64,000 nt of DNA. It comes from Zanthoxylum bungeanum. Taxonomy: Eukaryota > Streptophyta > Magnoliopsida > Sapindales > Rutaceae. Positions 1-11,763 of this stretch are shown one piece after another. The stretch is taken from contig SKCR01038933.1 of NCBI GenBank assembly GCA_019454045.1, positions 1-64,000 of the forward strand, in the 5' to 3' direction. A model generated the notes under the pieces. It was not told where the DNA came from and did not search any database. It worked only from the letters and a program-made list of their open reading frames with translations. A program made the position numbers and the translations under genes. Within the stretch, counting starts at the first letter, position 1. Every line of letters begins with the position of its first letter.

Positions 1-3000
1 GAATATTGAAGTATGGTGTGCCTTGCACTACTTGCCTAATTGCAAATTTTGACTTTATCTCCTTGAGAATAGTCTTTAATTCTCCAATAATTATTTATTG
101 CAATTTTAAAAGTACTTCCAAGATCTAATCTTTGAATATCCTTCAATTTCAATATCATACTTTAGAATCTAATCCTTAGTTCTGATAAAGAAATTAAGGA
201 GTCTATATGACAAGTATTATGGATTAAGCACTAAAGTTATCATTACATGAATATTCCAAATATCATGTTCCACTTATTTGCTTAATTCCGGACTTAGGCA
301 TAATATTATTTTATCAAATAAAATAACTAATTAGTTTCCAGGACCATCCTGAAAATTTATTCCCGATTTGAAAATTAAAGTCGTTTAAATACATTTTCAC
401 CCAGGATTATGTCTTAAACACTAATCTTTCATATCTATCTTGATTCTAATAGTCCAACTACTTAATCAACGATTTGTGGTACTATTATTATAATGATTAT
501 AATAGTCCAACTATATAATCAAATATAATCTAAATTAATTAACCTCAATTACATTGATTACTATAATCCAATTATAAAATCAACTGTAAATGAAATAATT
601 AATTCAAATATATTAATTAATATAATCAATTATATATAATCAACTATAATACAGTCCAACTGTTAAATAAAACAACAATTTAAATATTAGTCCAACTAAC
701 ATTTAATCTAATGACGGAATAATTTAAATGAGCGCGTATGGCGAGTAATTGAACGAGTATTGCAAATTCAATTCTTGCCTCCTACTATTTTTCGGCGAGC
801 CTCAACCCTCTGTCGAGTACTCGGGAAATTGTGTTTCCTAGTGGGCTAGGATCCCGTTAAATATCACACAATCTTGACTTTGGCCAACAAATTGTATGAT
901 AATTAACTAGGTAGATCTCTAAGATCGATTGGATCCAATCCAATTCCTAGATCCGGTAGGGGAACTTCCAAATCCTAAACATATATCTTATATATGCCAA
1001 TACATCCAATGTATTACCTAACCTTTTTCCTCTGAATCAACTAGGCATTGGCTCTGGCACAACAAACCTAATGATCCCAGTCAAGCGCGACCCATTGACC
1101 ATGGAAGCTTCGTAATCAATGTCGATGGACAAGAAGTGGTCTTGACTTTGGCCAACAAACCATAACTTGGACATGACACCAATATGGAACAAAGCCTCGT
1201 GATTCAAACACATCTTCGACAGACAAGAGCTTGACTTTGGCCAACAACCCATGCCAATCTAGGATCTTGAGCAAGAATCACTCAATGGAAGGAAAAACGC
1301 ATGATATTTGATGAGGGTTTTTCGTGTGCAAATTGGCAACCAATTTATTATCTTTGTTAAGGTCTCATCATCATACACCCTTAAACATGCATTCTAAACA
1401 CATAATAAAGCGCATATGATAAAATAATAATGATATGCGGATGGATATTTTACACATTGATCCTAGATCAAATCTCTCACTTTCTCTCTCCCCCTCCTAC
1501 ACAAATATTTCTTCTACCCGTTACACTACACTTCTAAAGAAACCTCATTTACATTGAGGGGAATAGGTGAGAAGAGAATACAAAGAATAGAAGTGATAAG
1601 GCTGGACACGCAGGTCCAATTAATAAATCAATTTATTACAACAATTTCTAAAATTGCCCCACCCATCTAATATCCATCCGATATACATTATTCATGCATC
1701 ACAACCATGTATTCACTCAAGAGCATGCTATCAATCAATCTAATCAAATTAATTAATCTGATAATTATGTGATCATCCAATGTTCAAACAACGATTTGAT
1801 TTTGCTCGAGTCAAACTCGTTTTTGCGAATAAGTACTTAAAGTACATATTCTAGAATAATTAAATTAAACTACATAATTAAATCCAATTTAATATGTATT
1901 TAATTCTAATTCACTATTTAATTCCAAATTAAATATCACACTTTATTAATAAACCTTTTACGAATTAAATTCCAAATTTAATTGTTACGGGTCTCAAAGA
2001 CCGATTAACTTCCAACGTCAACTTAATTAAAACCAATGGGCTTTTAATTAATTTCTTAAGGCGTGGACGTTTGGTCAACTCGGGTCAAACCCGCAACCAA
2101 AGTCCAATCCGGGATTTACCCCATAAGCCTTTAAATTAATTTTGGCCCATTAGGCCCAATTAAATTACAAATGTCCATTATGTTGCATTTGGGCTTTATG
2201 GATGCGGTTTTGGGCCCAATTGGATCCAACCAATTTTGCCTAAAACAAACTTTGTACAACAAAGCCCAATAAGCCCATAACAACAATTCAAGCTCAATTT
2301 CCAAAATTAACCCAATTAATTAAATTACACAAATCCAATTTCGCAATTTAATTACCTAAAGTGTATATCATGATTAATCACCCAAATTAACATTTCTAAA
2401 ACATCAATTCATACAATTAATCATGCTCATTATCATCATCATATGTCCAACATATTTTGATTAAAAACCAAACCCATTCATGCTCACTTTGTTCTCGGCA
2501 ATGGGGTTAATTTCATGTTCGATTTGTTTCAATCCATTAAACCCAATTCGACATTAAATCAATATACCCAATGATTTTCAACACATCCAATGTTTCAAAA
2601 AATCAAAATTCACCAAGAACACAAAGGGGCATAACTCTCGGCCAAAATAAGATTTTGGGCAAATTTGTTCCAAACCAAATTTGATCAAATTGATCCAACC
2701 AATCATCAATTAAAATACATTCAAGCATACTTAATCATCCAATTTCATAATTACATGCTCAAATTCATTTTACCGAGTTTCATGCTAAATAACATACTTG
2801 GCAAATTGGGGATTTTTCGTCCGATTCGAATTCAATCCAATTGATTCCGCAATCGACATCAAATCATATTCCCGAATGATTTCCAACACATCCAATTGTC
2901 AAAAATCAAAAATCAAAAATCCCAAGACATTAAAATCATGTATCAAATTCGGCCAAGGTAGAAATTTGGGGAAAAAATGATCCAATCAAATTTTCTTGAA

Positions 3001-3138
3001 ATTGACCCAATCAATCTTCAATACAAACACAATTAAGCATATAAATCCATCCAATTTAATTTATCATGCTCAAAATCAAGTTTGCCCAAATTTTAGCCCT
3101 AACTTTTTCATGCTTTTAACCTAAGCTCTTGATGCCAT
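1..3138 (-). mobile_element. Leader/internal region of a minus-strand Ty1/copia element (H1)
   Basis: This stretch lies downstream, on the minus strand, of the copia LTR at 3139-5224 and its primer binding site, so it is the 5' leader and beginning of the internal region of an element that runs off the left edge. It is AT-rich with no convincing gag or pol ORF; the few short ORFs look like chance. It holds diverged short repeats: an 18-base motif ending TTGGCCAACAA occurs at 873-890, 1141-1158 and 1230-1247, and diverged copies of a segment rich in CAATTT and CATGCTC recur around 2390-2530, 2690-2930 and 3000-3110. What is seen is the repeats and the neighbouring LTR/PBS; the assignment to the leader is inference. 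Confidence 0.6.
3125..3137 (-). promoter_or_regulatory. Primer binding site, initiator tRNA-Met type
   Basis: On the minus strand, one base after the LTR end, the sequence reads TGGCATCAAGAGC, close to the copia consensus TGGTATCAGAGC complementary to the 3' end of initiator tRNA-Met. It fixes the orientation of element H1: the internal region lies to the left. Confidence 0.7.
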
Positions 3139-5224
3139 TGTTGGAGTTTCTATAGGTCCCAAGATCAAAACTCAAGCATGAATCATAAGTGAATACAACG
3201 AGAGAAGTGCGGAATACTACATCGAGCGGTTGAGCGACGATTTGGGCAACAAAACTTCGAATTCTGCTCACTTTGTCAATGCAGTGGGCTGTTGTGAACA
3301 GTAAATTTCGCCCATTGTCTTCAAGATTTGAAGCTCCAAGCTTCACATTTGGCTTCCCGGCTCATGGGAATACTTCCTATCACCTTCGCATTGATCCCGG
3401 AGTGTGCTAGCACTCTCGATTTTGCCACAAAATCACACTTGCTTCCCTTTTTCCTCTTGGTTTGCTCGGCAGTTCACTGCCCAATTTGAAGAAGAAATCA
3501 GCCCTCTAAGGGCGTGAGAAATGGAGAGAAATGGTGAGAGAGAGAAATGAAAAGTGTGTTAGAAAATTGGTTTTAATTTGCTTATATATATTTTCTACAA
3601 ATAATAAAAGCAAATACAAAACTTTTGCAACCAAAAGTCAAACCAATAAAATAGATTATATTTCTATCAACTTTCAAAAAGTTGTTTTCCAACCACTCAC
3701 ATCAAGTCTCTTCAATCAATCAATCTAATCAATTGTCACATCACTCAAAGTGACATGATTTGACGCTTGATGTGACGCTAGATGCGACTAGCGATTTGAC
3801 GCTTGATTTGACGAGCCGCGCTCGAATTCGAAATGTGAATGCGCTCGTAAATAATCTCGGGCTCGGTTTCACTAATTCCAAATTAACGAATTTTCCGTCG
3901 CGTCGTGATTAAATGATTACGCCTAGCGAAATCACTATTCACGTCGCTAACGAATTAATTCTAAATTAATTCGCTCGCCCGAATTAAAATCTAATTTTAA
4001 TTCCGCGTCGAAATCCAATTTCGTTTAATATATCAAATATATTAATTAATCGATTAATTCCAAATTAATCATTCTCTCTCTTTAAATTGATATTTTATCC
4101 CAGATAAAATATCTCTGTAATTAATCCCAGATTAATTTTCTCTCTCATCTTATTAATCCCAGATTAATATAAGTACGAGTCATACATCATCGGTGAATCT
4201 TTGGGAAGCGACCCATGAGATCCCCGGATAATTCGGTAGTAAATACGGTCGTCGGAGTATCCGAATCACGTACGTACCAAGTACTACGTTCTACCGATTT
4301 ACGAGACACGATCGGCTTCTAGCAAAGCACGAAGTCTACCCAATTCTCCGGTCATATCCATCTAAGAATATTTAAGATCTGTATCAAGCGTAGTATACCA
4401 AGTATTGTGTATATCGGCCCAGTATCTGATAGTCACGTGCTAGGGCTGGGGCTGGATAAGTGTCTGCCCCGTCCGAAGCACATGTCGGATGTCTGGTAAT
4501 TAGTCTCTATAATCGGATATGCATGACCTAGTCATAATATCCCGATGGTTGCGCAACACTTAAGAGCACTAATACCGTATCCTGCGTGACATCATCTCCA
4601 CTATGACTGAAGTGATACTTCCGTCTTGACATCACACCCAATACTCTACGATTCTCAATTTACCCAGCAGTTGGCGTACACAGAACCGGTTAGAGTCCTA
4701 GACGACCTCAACTAAAGTATATTGATTGTCGTAAGCATTAGCGGTGCAAGTCTCAGGTTAAGACCAAATACACCTACCCTGATGTCGGACTCCCATAGAC
4801 ACATAGTCATAATACCAATGGGATTCCGAGGGGTCTATCCAGAGCGAAGCTGTTTTCCGTACCATCGGTGAAACACAACCTCCTATCGCACTTGCATAAG
4901 TATCCAATACTTAAATATATGAGAACTATGCCGTTGTGCCCTCACAACGCGCACAAGTGCAATACTAGCATATTCCGCATTATCGATGTCCTGTCTCGAT
5001 AATACTCCGGCTAGGGATATTTAATGATTAATCCTTCGTGGACTGATACTGTCTCATATCATTCTCCGTCCAGGAATAAATCATAAGGACCTCTAATCAT
5101 TTATACATCTAAGGTGATCTAATCACAAATGATAAGAGTGCAATCTCTTTTGTCACATAGTTAATTTGTACAACAACACTGTGATCTGTACAAATAGTGA
5201 CGCTATGGGTCATATTATCCAACA
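3139..5224 (-). repeat. 5' LTR of copia element H1 (about 2.1 kb)
   Basis: The segment begins TGTTGGA and ends TCCAACA on the plus strand, the expected short inverted LTR termini. It matches the LTR at about 60557-62574 over its length in the same orientation, and the plus-oriented fragment at 59604-60553 in reverse. On its left is a PBS resembling the initiator tRNA-Met site, so it is the 5' LTR of a minus-strand copia element. It contains two close copies of an ATTAATCCCAGATTAAT motif (about 4119-4167) and a long unique-looking middle. The LTR interrupts a Tekay-like LTR whose remainder starts at 5225. Its second LTR would be left of the window. Confidence 0.85.
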
Positions 5225-6597
5225 AAAAGTACAAGACAGAGTTTTCAGAAAAGATTTTAGTGAAATGAAGAGTCTTCAGAAAATGATTTTGTACAGAAAA
5301 GAGATTTCATAAAGTATTTTCAGAAAGAACTTTTATTTCAGTTATAGTTTTACAAAAGAGAAAAGAATTTCTAGAAAAGGTTTTTGAGTTGAGATGCATA
5401 TGCATGACACTGCATGATTATTATTACTTATATGTTTATGGTATAAAAGTAACGTCTCATGAGTTTTTAGATTATGCTATGATATATATATATATATATA
5501 TATGTGAACATATGTGTATTAATAGAGTATAACTTGAATGAGATTGTGGAATATCATAGTAGCGTAGCGAAAGCGTAGATATAATTATGTAATTTGAAGA
5601 GTTACATGTATGATAAATGTATTTGAGAATTGAGTGTATATGGAACTCTGAAAAGTATGCTATGTTTGCATTTTATGTATTATTTGATGTAAAGCAAATA
5701 ATACTGGAATAAATGGATCGATTATGGAATCTAGATAAAACTTTGATAAGATAACTATGAGATTATAACATGATTAATGTGACTATATATAATACATTCA
5801 GCTGTATGTGAATATATGATTTTTGTATGAGTTTACAAATACTCATTGTAATGTTTGCCAGTGGACACAGTAAATAGCATGATAAATAATGAAAGACCAG
5901 ATTCGATGTTGTATGGTCACATAAGCGGATGCAGTATTAAAAAATATGTTTGCGAAAATGAATAGGAATAAGATAGGCAGTTCCGATTCAGAGATTCCAG
6001 AAAGTTAACAGATTTATTATAATGCATGGTCACCTAGACAAGCTAGGAATGACATATAAAATGGAATACATATTTTGCATGTGTTTGAAGCTCAAGGTAG
6101 GAGCGTAGTTACTTACTGAGTCTTATGACTCACTATACTACAGTGTTTGAGTTTTGCAGGTTGGCGACCTGAACGGTCAGCTATGTATTTCAGAGTTGCA
6201 AAGCAGCCGGATAGCAGCGTTGCAGTCAGCCAGTCACCAGGTATTAGGGATAAAAGTCAAATTGTATAAGTCATAGTTTGTATAGGTTGTAACATGCATA
6301 GCATGAGTTTATCTTAAATGATTTTTGTATATGCGTAATTTCAGGCACGGAGCCCTAGTTATATTGTGTTTATATGTCTGCATTACATATTAGATGGGCC
6401 CTTAGATTGCATTGATGTTGAGATACCGGCCTGAGGCCGAGATTTTATTTTCATGTTGTAAATGGATGCTGGCTATAGGCCAGGTTGCATGATGTTACGA
6501 ATACATCGTGCCGAAAATTTTCTAGAATTAGAGGCTTATGGAGATAGGTTTAGCCTGTCTCCTGCCGGCAACATCGCTGCTAAGGTGGGATGTTACA
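5225..6597 (+). repeat. Truncated Ty3/gypsy LTR (G1, Tekay/Del-like), 3' portion
   Basis: The right end GGGATGTTACA and the preceding blocks match the end of the complete LTR at 45052-48936: the GTTTTGCAGGTTGG segment (about 6150-6165), AGCCGGATAGCAGC, CAGTCAGCCAGTCACCAGG and CACGGAGCCC. The left part is missing because copia LTR H1 ends at 5224. G1 sits inside the Tat LTR of element A: the sequence after 6597 (GATTATCCCTTGTGG) is continuous in the intact copy at 13384. An (AT)n tract lies near 5485-5504. The family name is inferred from the TGTAACATCC...GGATGTTACA ends. Confidence 0.8.
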
Positions 6598-7167
6598 GAT
6601 TATCCCTTGTGGTATATCAGATGGAAACCCAAACATAAATTCCGTAGCCGAATCCGAATGGACGATAGTTACGTCTGTACTTGGGATACAACTCCACGTA
6701 CCACTCGGGAAATACTCATATATGCATTATTAACCCCTCATTTTGTTTACTATCCATTTATTGACGCTTTATCTACTTTTGATTATTATGATTGTTGTTA
6801 TCGTACCTTGTATTTCTTAATTTAATTTGCTTTTTATTTATATTAATGTTTATGGGTGTGCAAATTTGTGTGTTAATTTGAATTATCTTGCATGAACTGC
6901 ATAAGACTTGGCTATACCATTATGTGAACCCGTCCATTATACTGGCATAAGTAATGGACCATTCTGAACCCAACGGTTTGAGGTCTTCCTTTTCGAGGGG
7001 TGAGTGTGGCCTTAAATCTTTTCCCAGTTCACACTAGGTGGCGACTCCTTTATTATCCGGTTTAGTCCCCCGCGGGCTACTCCGTACTCTTTACGGGCTG
7101 CGAGCCCAATAGTGTCAGGGTCGCCGAATATCATAGGCATAGCGGTAAACCCCGCTTCACTCCTACA
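6598..7167 (+). repeat. Partial 5' LTR of Tat element A
   Basis: It is colinear with 13384-13951: the same GGTATATCAGATGGAAACC, ACTTGGGATACAACTCC, AACGGTTTGAGGT and GGTGGCGACTCC blocks and the same end TCCTACA. The left part of this LTR has been separated by G1, and H1 within G1, and lies beyond the window. Confidence 0.88.
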
Positions 7168-7169
7168 GA

Positions 7170-7187
7170 TGGCGACTCCACTGGAGA
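7170..7187 (+). promoter_or_regulatory. Primer binding site of Tat element A (tRNA-Arg type)
   Basis: TGGCGACTCCACTGGAGA begins two bases after the LTR end. Tat/Ogre-lineage elements characteristically prime with tRNA-Arg and have PBSs of this form; that is family knowledge, and the tRNA match was not computed. Confidence 0.65.
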
Positions 7188-8482
7188 TAGAGAATCGGCC
7201 CCGAAACAATACCTTGTAGTGTTTGTGGCTTTGGCTTTGGTTACCCAAGTCTCATATATTTTGCATACCTTTTTTACCCCGATGGCATCATGTATCATAA
7301 AGTCACTTTCACTCAAGGCGACGGATCGTTATGTGATGATAACCATCACTCATTGGCACGTACCATAGGGTATAAAAAAGGTGCGCTCACTTGGTCGCTC
7401 GAACCCTTGAGTGGGGAGACCTAGTCGTGGGTAACCCTTCGCCGATGAGAGCCTTATCCGTACCATTGTAAGCCCACATATGAACCATAGTTATATGTCC
7501 TATAGAAGCTACCCCTATGCTTGTGTTTGGGACTATTATCATTTGGATCCATTTGGACCTCTCGTCATATGATACGAACTTGTTTGGCCACTTAAACTGG
7601 GACGAATTTGTATCTTATGATGATTGGGCCAAAAGTTTTCAAAATGACGATGTGCCACCTTGTGTTGGGCCCCCTATCATTTGAAGTCATTTAGCCACCT
7701 TATCGCAAAAGTGTAAACCTATTGGCCTTTTCAACTGGGATAAGTTTACACCTTGCGATAATCTAATTTAACGCTTTAAAATGATAGCGGGTGAACTTGT
7801 ATGAAAACCTTGATGGGCTTAGAAGGTCCAAATAATGATCCGAATATGCCAAATGCATGAGTTTGATATCCGCACTGGCTTTCATCCAGGAAGGGTACGT
7901 CTTGTTATGGCATATTTGTATACTTTTGGATATCTCCAAGTCCGTCTCCGCCGCAACCGTGATTACCGAGGGCCCAATTTTTCATTTCTAGACAATGTCA
8001 CGATCCCCATAATAGGCTTAGTCAATCTTGTAAAAGGGTGGTCTTTGTCTTTTACTGATGAAAATAAAGTGAGGTAGCCAAGGTTCACCCATGTAGCGTA
8101 AGAGAGAACGATTTTGTGCACCCCACATTGGTGCATAAAATGAGTCATACCTAGGGCAGAAATGGACTTACCACGAGTGTGGGAGGAATAAGGTCGGAAG
8201 GATATATGTCATTTTGATAACCTCATGCATCGCATGCATAAACGCATCATGCTGATCCCTTATCTTGAAAGCCATCAATAACCACATGCATCTCATGCAT
8301 TGTATACATACACGCATCATGCTAACCCCTTATCTTAAAAGCCATCAATAACCACATACATCTCATGCTTCGCTTGTATCACATGCATACACGCATCACG
8401 ATAAACCATAAACTTAAAGGCCATCATAGATATCTGTTGGGTTAGAGAAGAAGGAATACTTGTCAAGAAAAAGTTAGCAAGG
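7188..8482 (+). other. Leader of Tat element A with three tandem repeats
   Basis: This is a 1.3-kb non-coding leader between PBS and gag. At about 8220-8430 it holds three imperfect tandem copies (steps of roughly 70 and 79 bases) containing ACGCATCATGCT, TTATCTTRAAAGCCATCA and CACATGCATCTCATGC. No ORF here resembles a known protein. Some Tat/Ogre elements carry an extra ORF before gag; none is visible here. Confidence 0.6.
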
Positions 8483-8713
8483 ATGGATGTGTCAGGTAGT
8501 GAAGGTTCACCCATGGATCAATTGGAGACCAACATCACCAAAATTACTGAGCAACTACAAACTTTGACCAACGCTGGGGCCAATCTGACACTAACCCGCA
8601 CAGTGGAAACAGAAAACAATAAGGATAGGAGGCGTGAGGAGCCCCCGAATACGGTGAGCGAAGAAATCCCTGTTTTGATGATGACATGTTTGAGTATGTC
8701 GTGGGAAGGATAG
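8483..8713 (+). pseudogene. gag N-terminal remnant of Tat element A
   Basis: An open frame of 76 codons starts MDVSGSEGSP at the place where gag is expected and has a heptad-like stretch (about residues 10-35, METNITKITEQLQTL style) followed by a charged region with RRREEP. It ends soon after an acidic patch, and the sequence then passes directly into the element's 3' non-coding block (from about 8751). The rest of gag and all of pol are therefore deleted. Assignment rests on position and general character, not on a recognised motif. Confidence 0.5.
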
Positions 8714-8750
8714 TCAGGCCTCAGGTAAGGAAAAAATTTATTTGTTTTTA

Positions 8751-9082
8751 ACCCTTAATAGTTAAACATAAGTCCAATGATGAAATTATTTTCTTTAGGG
8801 TGAAACCTTAGAAACGATAAGTTATTGTTATACTTTTATCCGACACTTTGAGTATTTGATCTATATTAGACTCGTAAGCACTTAATTATAGGTTTTTAGC
8901 AGTGAAAACCTGAGTAGTTGGCAAAGTGACTTGTCGAAGAAATTGCAGGTCGATGAATGACCGTTTACTTAGATGTCTATCCTGATTTGCTTGTGTTATG
9001 ATGTGTGGTATGGTTGAAAATAAAAGAAAAGTCTCTAAAGAAAAAAAATTAAACCACCTATAACCGATAAGTGTGAAGCTAC
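8751..9082 (+). other. Conserved 3' UTR block of Tat element A
   Basis: This block, from GTTAAACATAAGTCC to CCGATAAGTGTGAAGCTAC, recurs in Tat element B (about 22862-23198) and, on the minus strand, in Athila-like element E (about 58745-59090). Shared blocks include GAAACGATAAGT, GACTCGTAAGCACTTAATTA, GAATGACCGTTT and AGTCTCT. It has no coding frame. Its function is unknown. Confidence 0.7.
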
Positions 9083-9540
9083 ATCAAATAGTGACGGACA
9101 ATGGAGTCCAATTTTAGGGAGAGGGCACATTTAGAAACTTGAGAGTCGGAAGACATGATCCCAAAAGGATGAGGTCGCTTTCCAAAAGGCATAATCCTCA
9201 ATGACCCGGTGAAGGTAGCAAATAGCAGAAAGCTGAGACAGGTATTAGGATGACCAGTCAACCACCCCGCAAATAACAGACACAATGGGACCTTGAGCCA
9301 TTAGACCAAAGAGAATGAGCAATCACCAGAGGAGAATTGACAAAAGGAAACTATAAGCAGGCCAAGGGGGCAACCAAAGACTTTTATAGGCAAAGGGCAC
9401 CAAAGAGCGCAAGGAAGACATAACTAAGGATAACATCAAGCCAATTGAACAAAGAAAACCCATCGGACTAGGGAATGCATCCATGCATACACGACACATA
9501 CACACAATTTTTGTTCGCAGGCTTTGAAGAAAAATAAAAG
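9083..9540 (+). pseudogene. Scrap of integrase-like sequence and unidentified DNA in Tat element A
   Basis: At 9089-9120 the sequence GTGACGGACAATGGAGTCC encodes VTDNGVQ, the segment around the second catalytic Asp of integrase, and matches element B at about 21802-21830. It is followed by a stop. It lies after the 3' UTR block, the reverse of the order in B, so a rearrangement or gene conversion has occurred here. Nothing else recognisable is seen up to 9540. Confidence 0.45.
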
Positions 9541-9790
9541 CCGCGAAGATGAGCAACTCCTCGAGAATGAGGACGACCAAGCCGGGAATGGCACTCCGGG
9601 GATGGAGAACAACCTCGGGAATAAGGACGAGCAACTCCTCAGGAATGAGGACGAGCAAGCTGGGAATGGTACTCCGGAATGGAGAATAACCTCAGGAATG
9701 AGGATGCACAACACCTTGGGAATGAGGACGAGCAAGGGGAGAATGAAGAATAACCTCGGGAATGAGGATAAATCAGGGGTCGAAGTGCCT
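9540..9790 (+). repeat. GA-rich short tandem repeats in the 3' UTR of Tat A
   Basis: There are multiple imperfect copies of GGGAATGAGGACGAGCAA, often spaced by ACTCC or GGCACTCCGG. They read open in more than one frame and give low-complexity translations, so these are not treated as genes. Confidence 0.75.
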
Positions 9791-9999
9791 CACCACCATT
9801 ATCAAGAGTTTTGGGAATGAATCATTGGGGGCGAGGCCCATATTATCAACAGTTTAGGAATGAATCCCAGAGGTCGAAGCACCTCATCATCATAGAAAAA
9901 AACTACCCAGCGGATCTGAAAGTCACACAGTTGGAACAAAACGCCATCACCCATCAGTGCGAGAACAAATCCTAGAAGTCGAAGCGCCTCAGAAATTGA

Positions 10000-10255
10000 A
10001 GTATCTCACACTAGGAACGGTTCAAAAATGAACCATCTCACATTAGGAACAGTTCCAAAATGAACCATCTCACACTAGGAAAGATTCAGGAATGAACCAT
10101 CTCAAATTAGGAACGGTTCGGGAATTAACCATCTCACAAAAGGAGTGGTTTAGGAATGAACCATCTCACACTAGGAACGGTTAGAGAATGAACTGTCTCA
10201 CACTAAGAACGGTTCAGGAATGAACCATCTCACACTTGGAATGGTTCGGGAATGA
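10000..10255 (+). repeat. 32-bp tandem array in the 3' UTR of Tat A
   Basis: The core AACCATCTCACA starts at 10031, 10063, 10095, 10127, 10159, 10191 (AACTGTCTCACA) and 10223, exactly 32 bases apart each time. The unit reads roughly GGTTCGGGAATGAACCATCT followed by CACACTAGGAAC. Beyond 10255 the unit grows by an inserted GTAGAGATCGAA-like segment. Confidence 0.92.
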
Positions 10256-10907
10256 AACGTAGAGATCGAATCATCTCACACTTGGAATGGTTCGGGAATG
10301 AACCGTAGAGATCGAAGCATCTCACACCCAGCATGGTTCGGGAATAAACCCAGGGGTCGAAGCACCTCGCCATCAACTCAGCAAAGTTCGGGAATATAGC
10401 CCAGAGATCGAAGCATCTCACACCCAGTATGGTTCGGGAATAAAGCCCAGGGGTCGAAACACCTCACCATCAACTCAGTACAGTTCAGGAATAAATCCCA
10501 GAGATCGAAGTATCTCACACCCATCATGGTTTGGGAATAAAGCCTAGGGGTCGAAGCACCTCGCCATCAACTCAGTTTGGGAATAAATCCTAAAGATCAA
10601 AACATCTCACAAGGATGAATCCCGGGGTCGAGGCCCACATCATCAACTTCAGTTCAGGAATAAAGCAAAGAGATCGAATCATCTCGCAGGGATGAATCTA
10701 GGAGTCGAAGCACCTCACCATCAAATCAGCACGGTTTGGGAATGAAGCCTAGAGGTCGAAGCACACTGTCGTCAATTCAGGAAAGAATCCCCAATATCAA
10801 AGCATCTCACACCCAGCATGGTGCAGGGTTGAATCATAGAGATCGAAGCATCTCCCAGGGATGAATCCCAATTTTGAGGCCCACATTATCAACTTCAGTT
10901 CGGGAAT
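10256..10907 (+). repeat. Transitional tandem repeats in the 3' UTR of Tat A
   Basis: Irregular repeats are built from three modules: a GGTTCGGGAATAAA module, an AGAGATCGAAGCATCTCACA module and a GGGGTCGAAGCACCTCGCC module with CATCAACTCAG. They link the 32-bp array on the left to the 83/77-bp array on the right and share words with both. Confidence 0.8.
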
Positions 10908-11640
10908 AAATCCTAGAGATCGAAGCATCTCACAGGGATGAATCCTATGGGTCGAAGAACCTCGCCATCAAATTAACTCAGTTCGGGAATAAATCCTAGA
11001 GATTAAAGCATCTCGTAAGGATGAATCCCAGGTCGAGGCCCACATTATCAACTTCAGTTTGGGAATAAATCCTAGAGATTGAAGCATCTCGCAGGGATGA
11101 ATCCCATGGGTCGAATCACATCGCCATCAAATCAACATTGTTTGGGAATAAATCCTAGAGATCGAAGCATCTCGCAGGGATGAATCCCAGGGTCGAGGCC
11201 CACATTATCAACTTTAGTTTGGGAATAAATCCTAAAGATCAAAGCATCTCGCAGGGATGAATCCCAGGGTTCGAAGCACCTCGCCATTAAATCAACTCAG
11301 TTCCAAAATAAATCCTAGAGATCGTAGCATCTCGCAGGGATGAATCTCAGGATCGAGACCCATATTATCAACTTCAATTTGGGAGTAAATCCTAGAGATC
11401 GAAGCATCTCGCAGGGATGAATCCCAATGGTCGAAGCACCTCACCATCAAATCAACTCAGTTCGGGAATAAATCCTAGAGATCGAAGCATCTCGCATGGA
11501 TGAATCCCAAGGTCGAGGCCCACATTATCAACCTCATTTCGGGAATAAATCCTAGAGATCGAAGCATCTCGCAGGGATAAATCTCAGGCGTCGAAGCATC
11601 TCGCCATCAACTTCACTCAGAGATCGAAGCTTCTCACACC
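10908..11640 (+). repeat. Higher-order tandem array with alternating 83- and 77-bp units (Tat A)
   Basis: The marker AAATCCTAGAGAT and close variants start at 10908, 10991, 11067, 11150, 11227, 11310, 11387, 11470 and 11547. The steps are 83, 76, 83, 77, 83, 77, 83 and 77 bases. One unit type contains GGTCGAGGCCCACATTATCA, the other GGTCGAAGCACCTCGCCATC, so the true repeat is a dimer of about 160 bases present four times. It lies just upstream of the 3' polypurine tract. Confidence 0.93.
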
Positions 11641-11748
11641 AGCAGCGAAACAACAGGTAAGTCCGGCAACGGCCGATGAACCAGGTAAGTAAAAATGCAT
11701 GCATGACTTTGATAAGGTTTTCACTATCACACACTGCACAAGCCCTAT

Positions 11749-11763
11749 CAAAGTGGGGGTGAC
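11749..11763 (+). other. Polypurine tract of Tat element A
   Basis: CAAAGTGGGGGTGAC lies immediately before the 3' LTR start TGTAGGC. Element B has the same tract at 24898-24912. Confidence 0.85.

Noticed and set aside
9323..9735. Minus-strand Leu/Ser-rich ORFs over the GA-rich repeats
   Set aside because: They arise from tandem repeats without stops; the translation repeats with the DNA and shows no domain.
10000..11640. CRISPR-like array (regular 32-bp and 83/77-bp spacing)
   Set aside because: The whole unit is repeated, without unique spacers, and the context is a plant retrotransposon 3' UTR.
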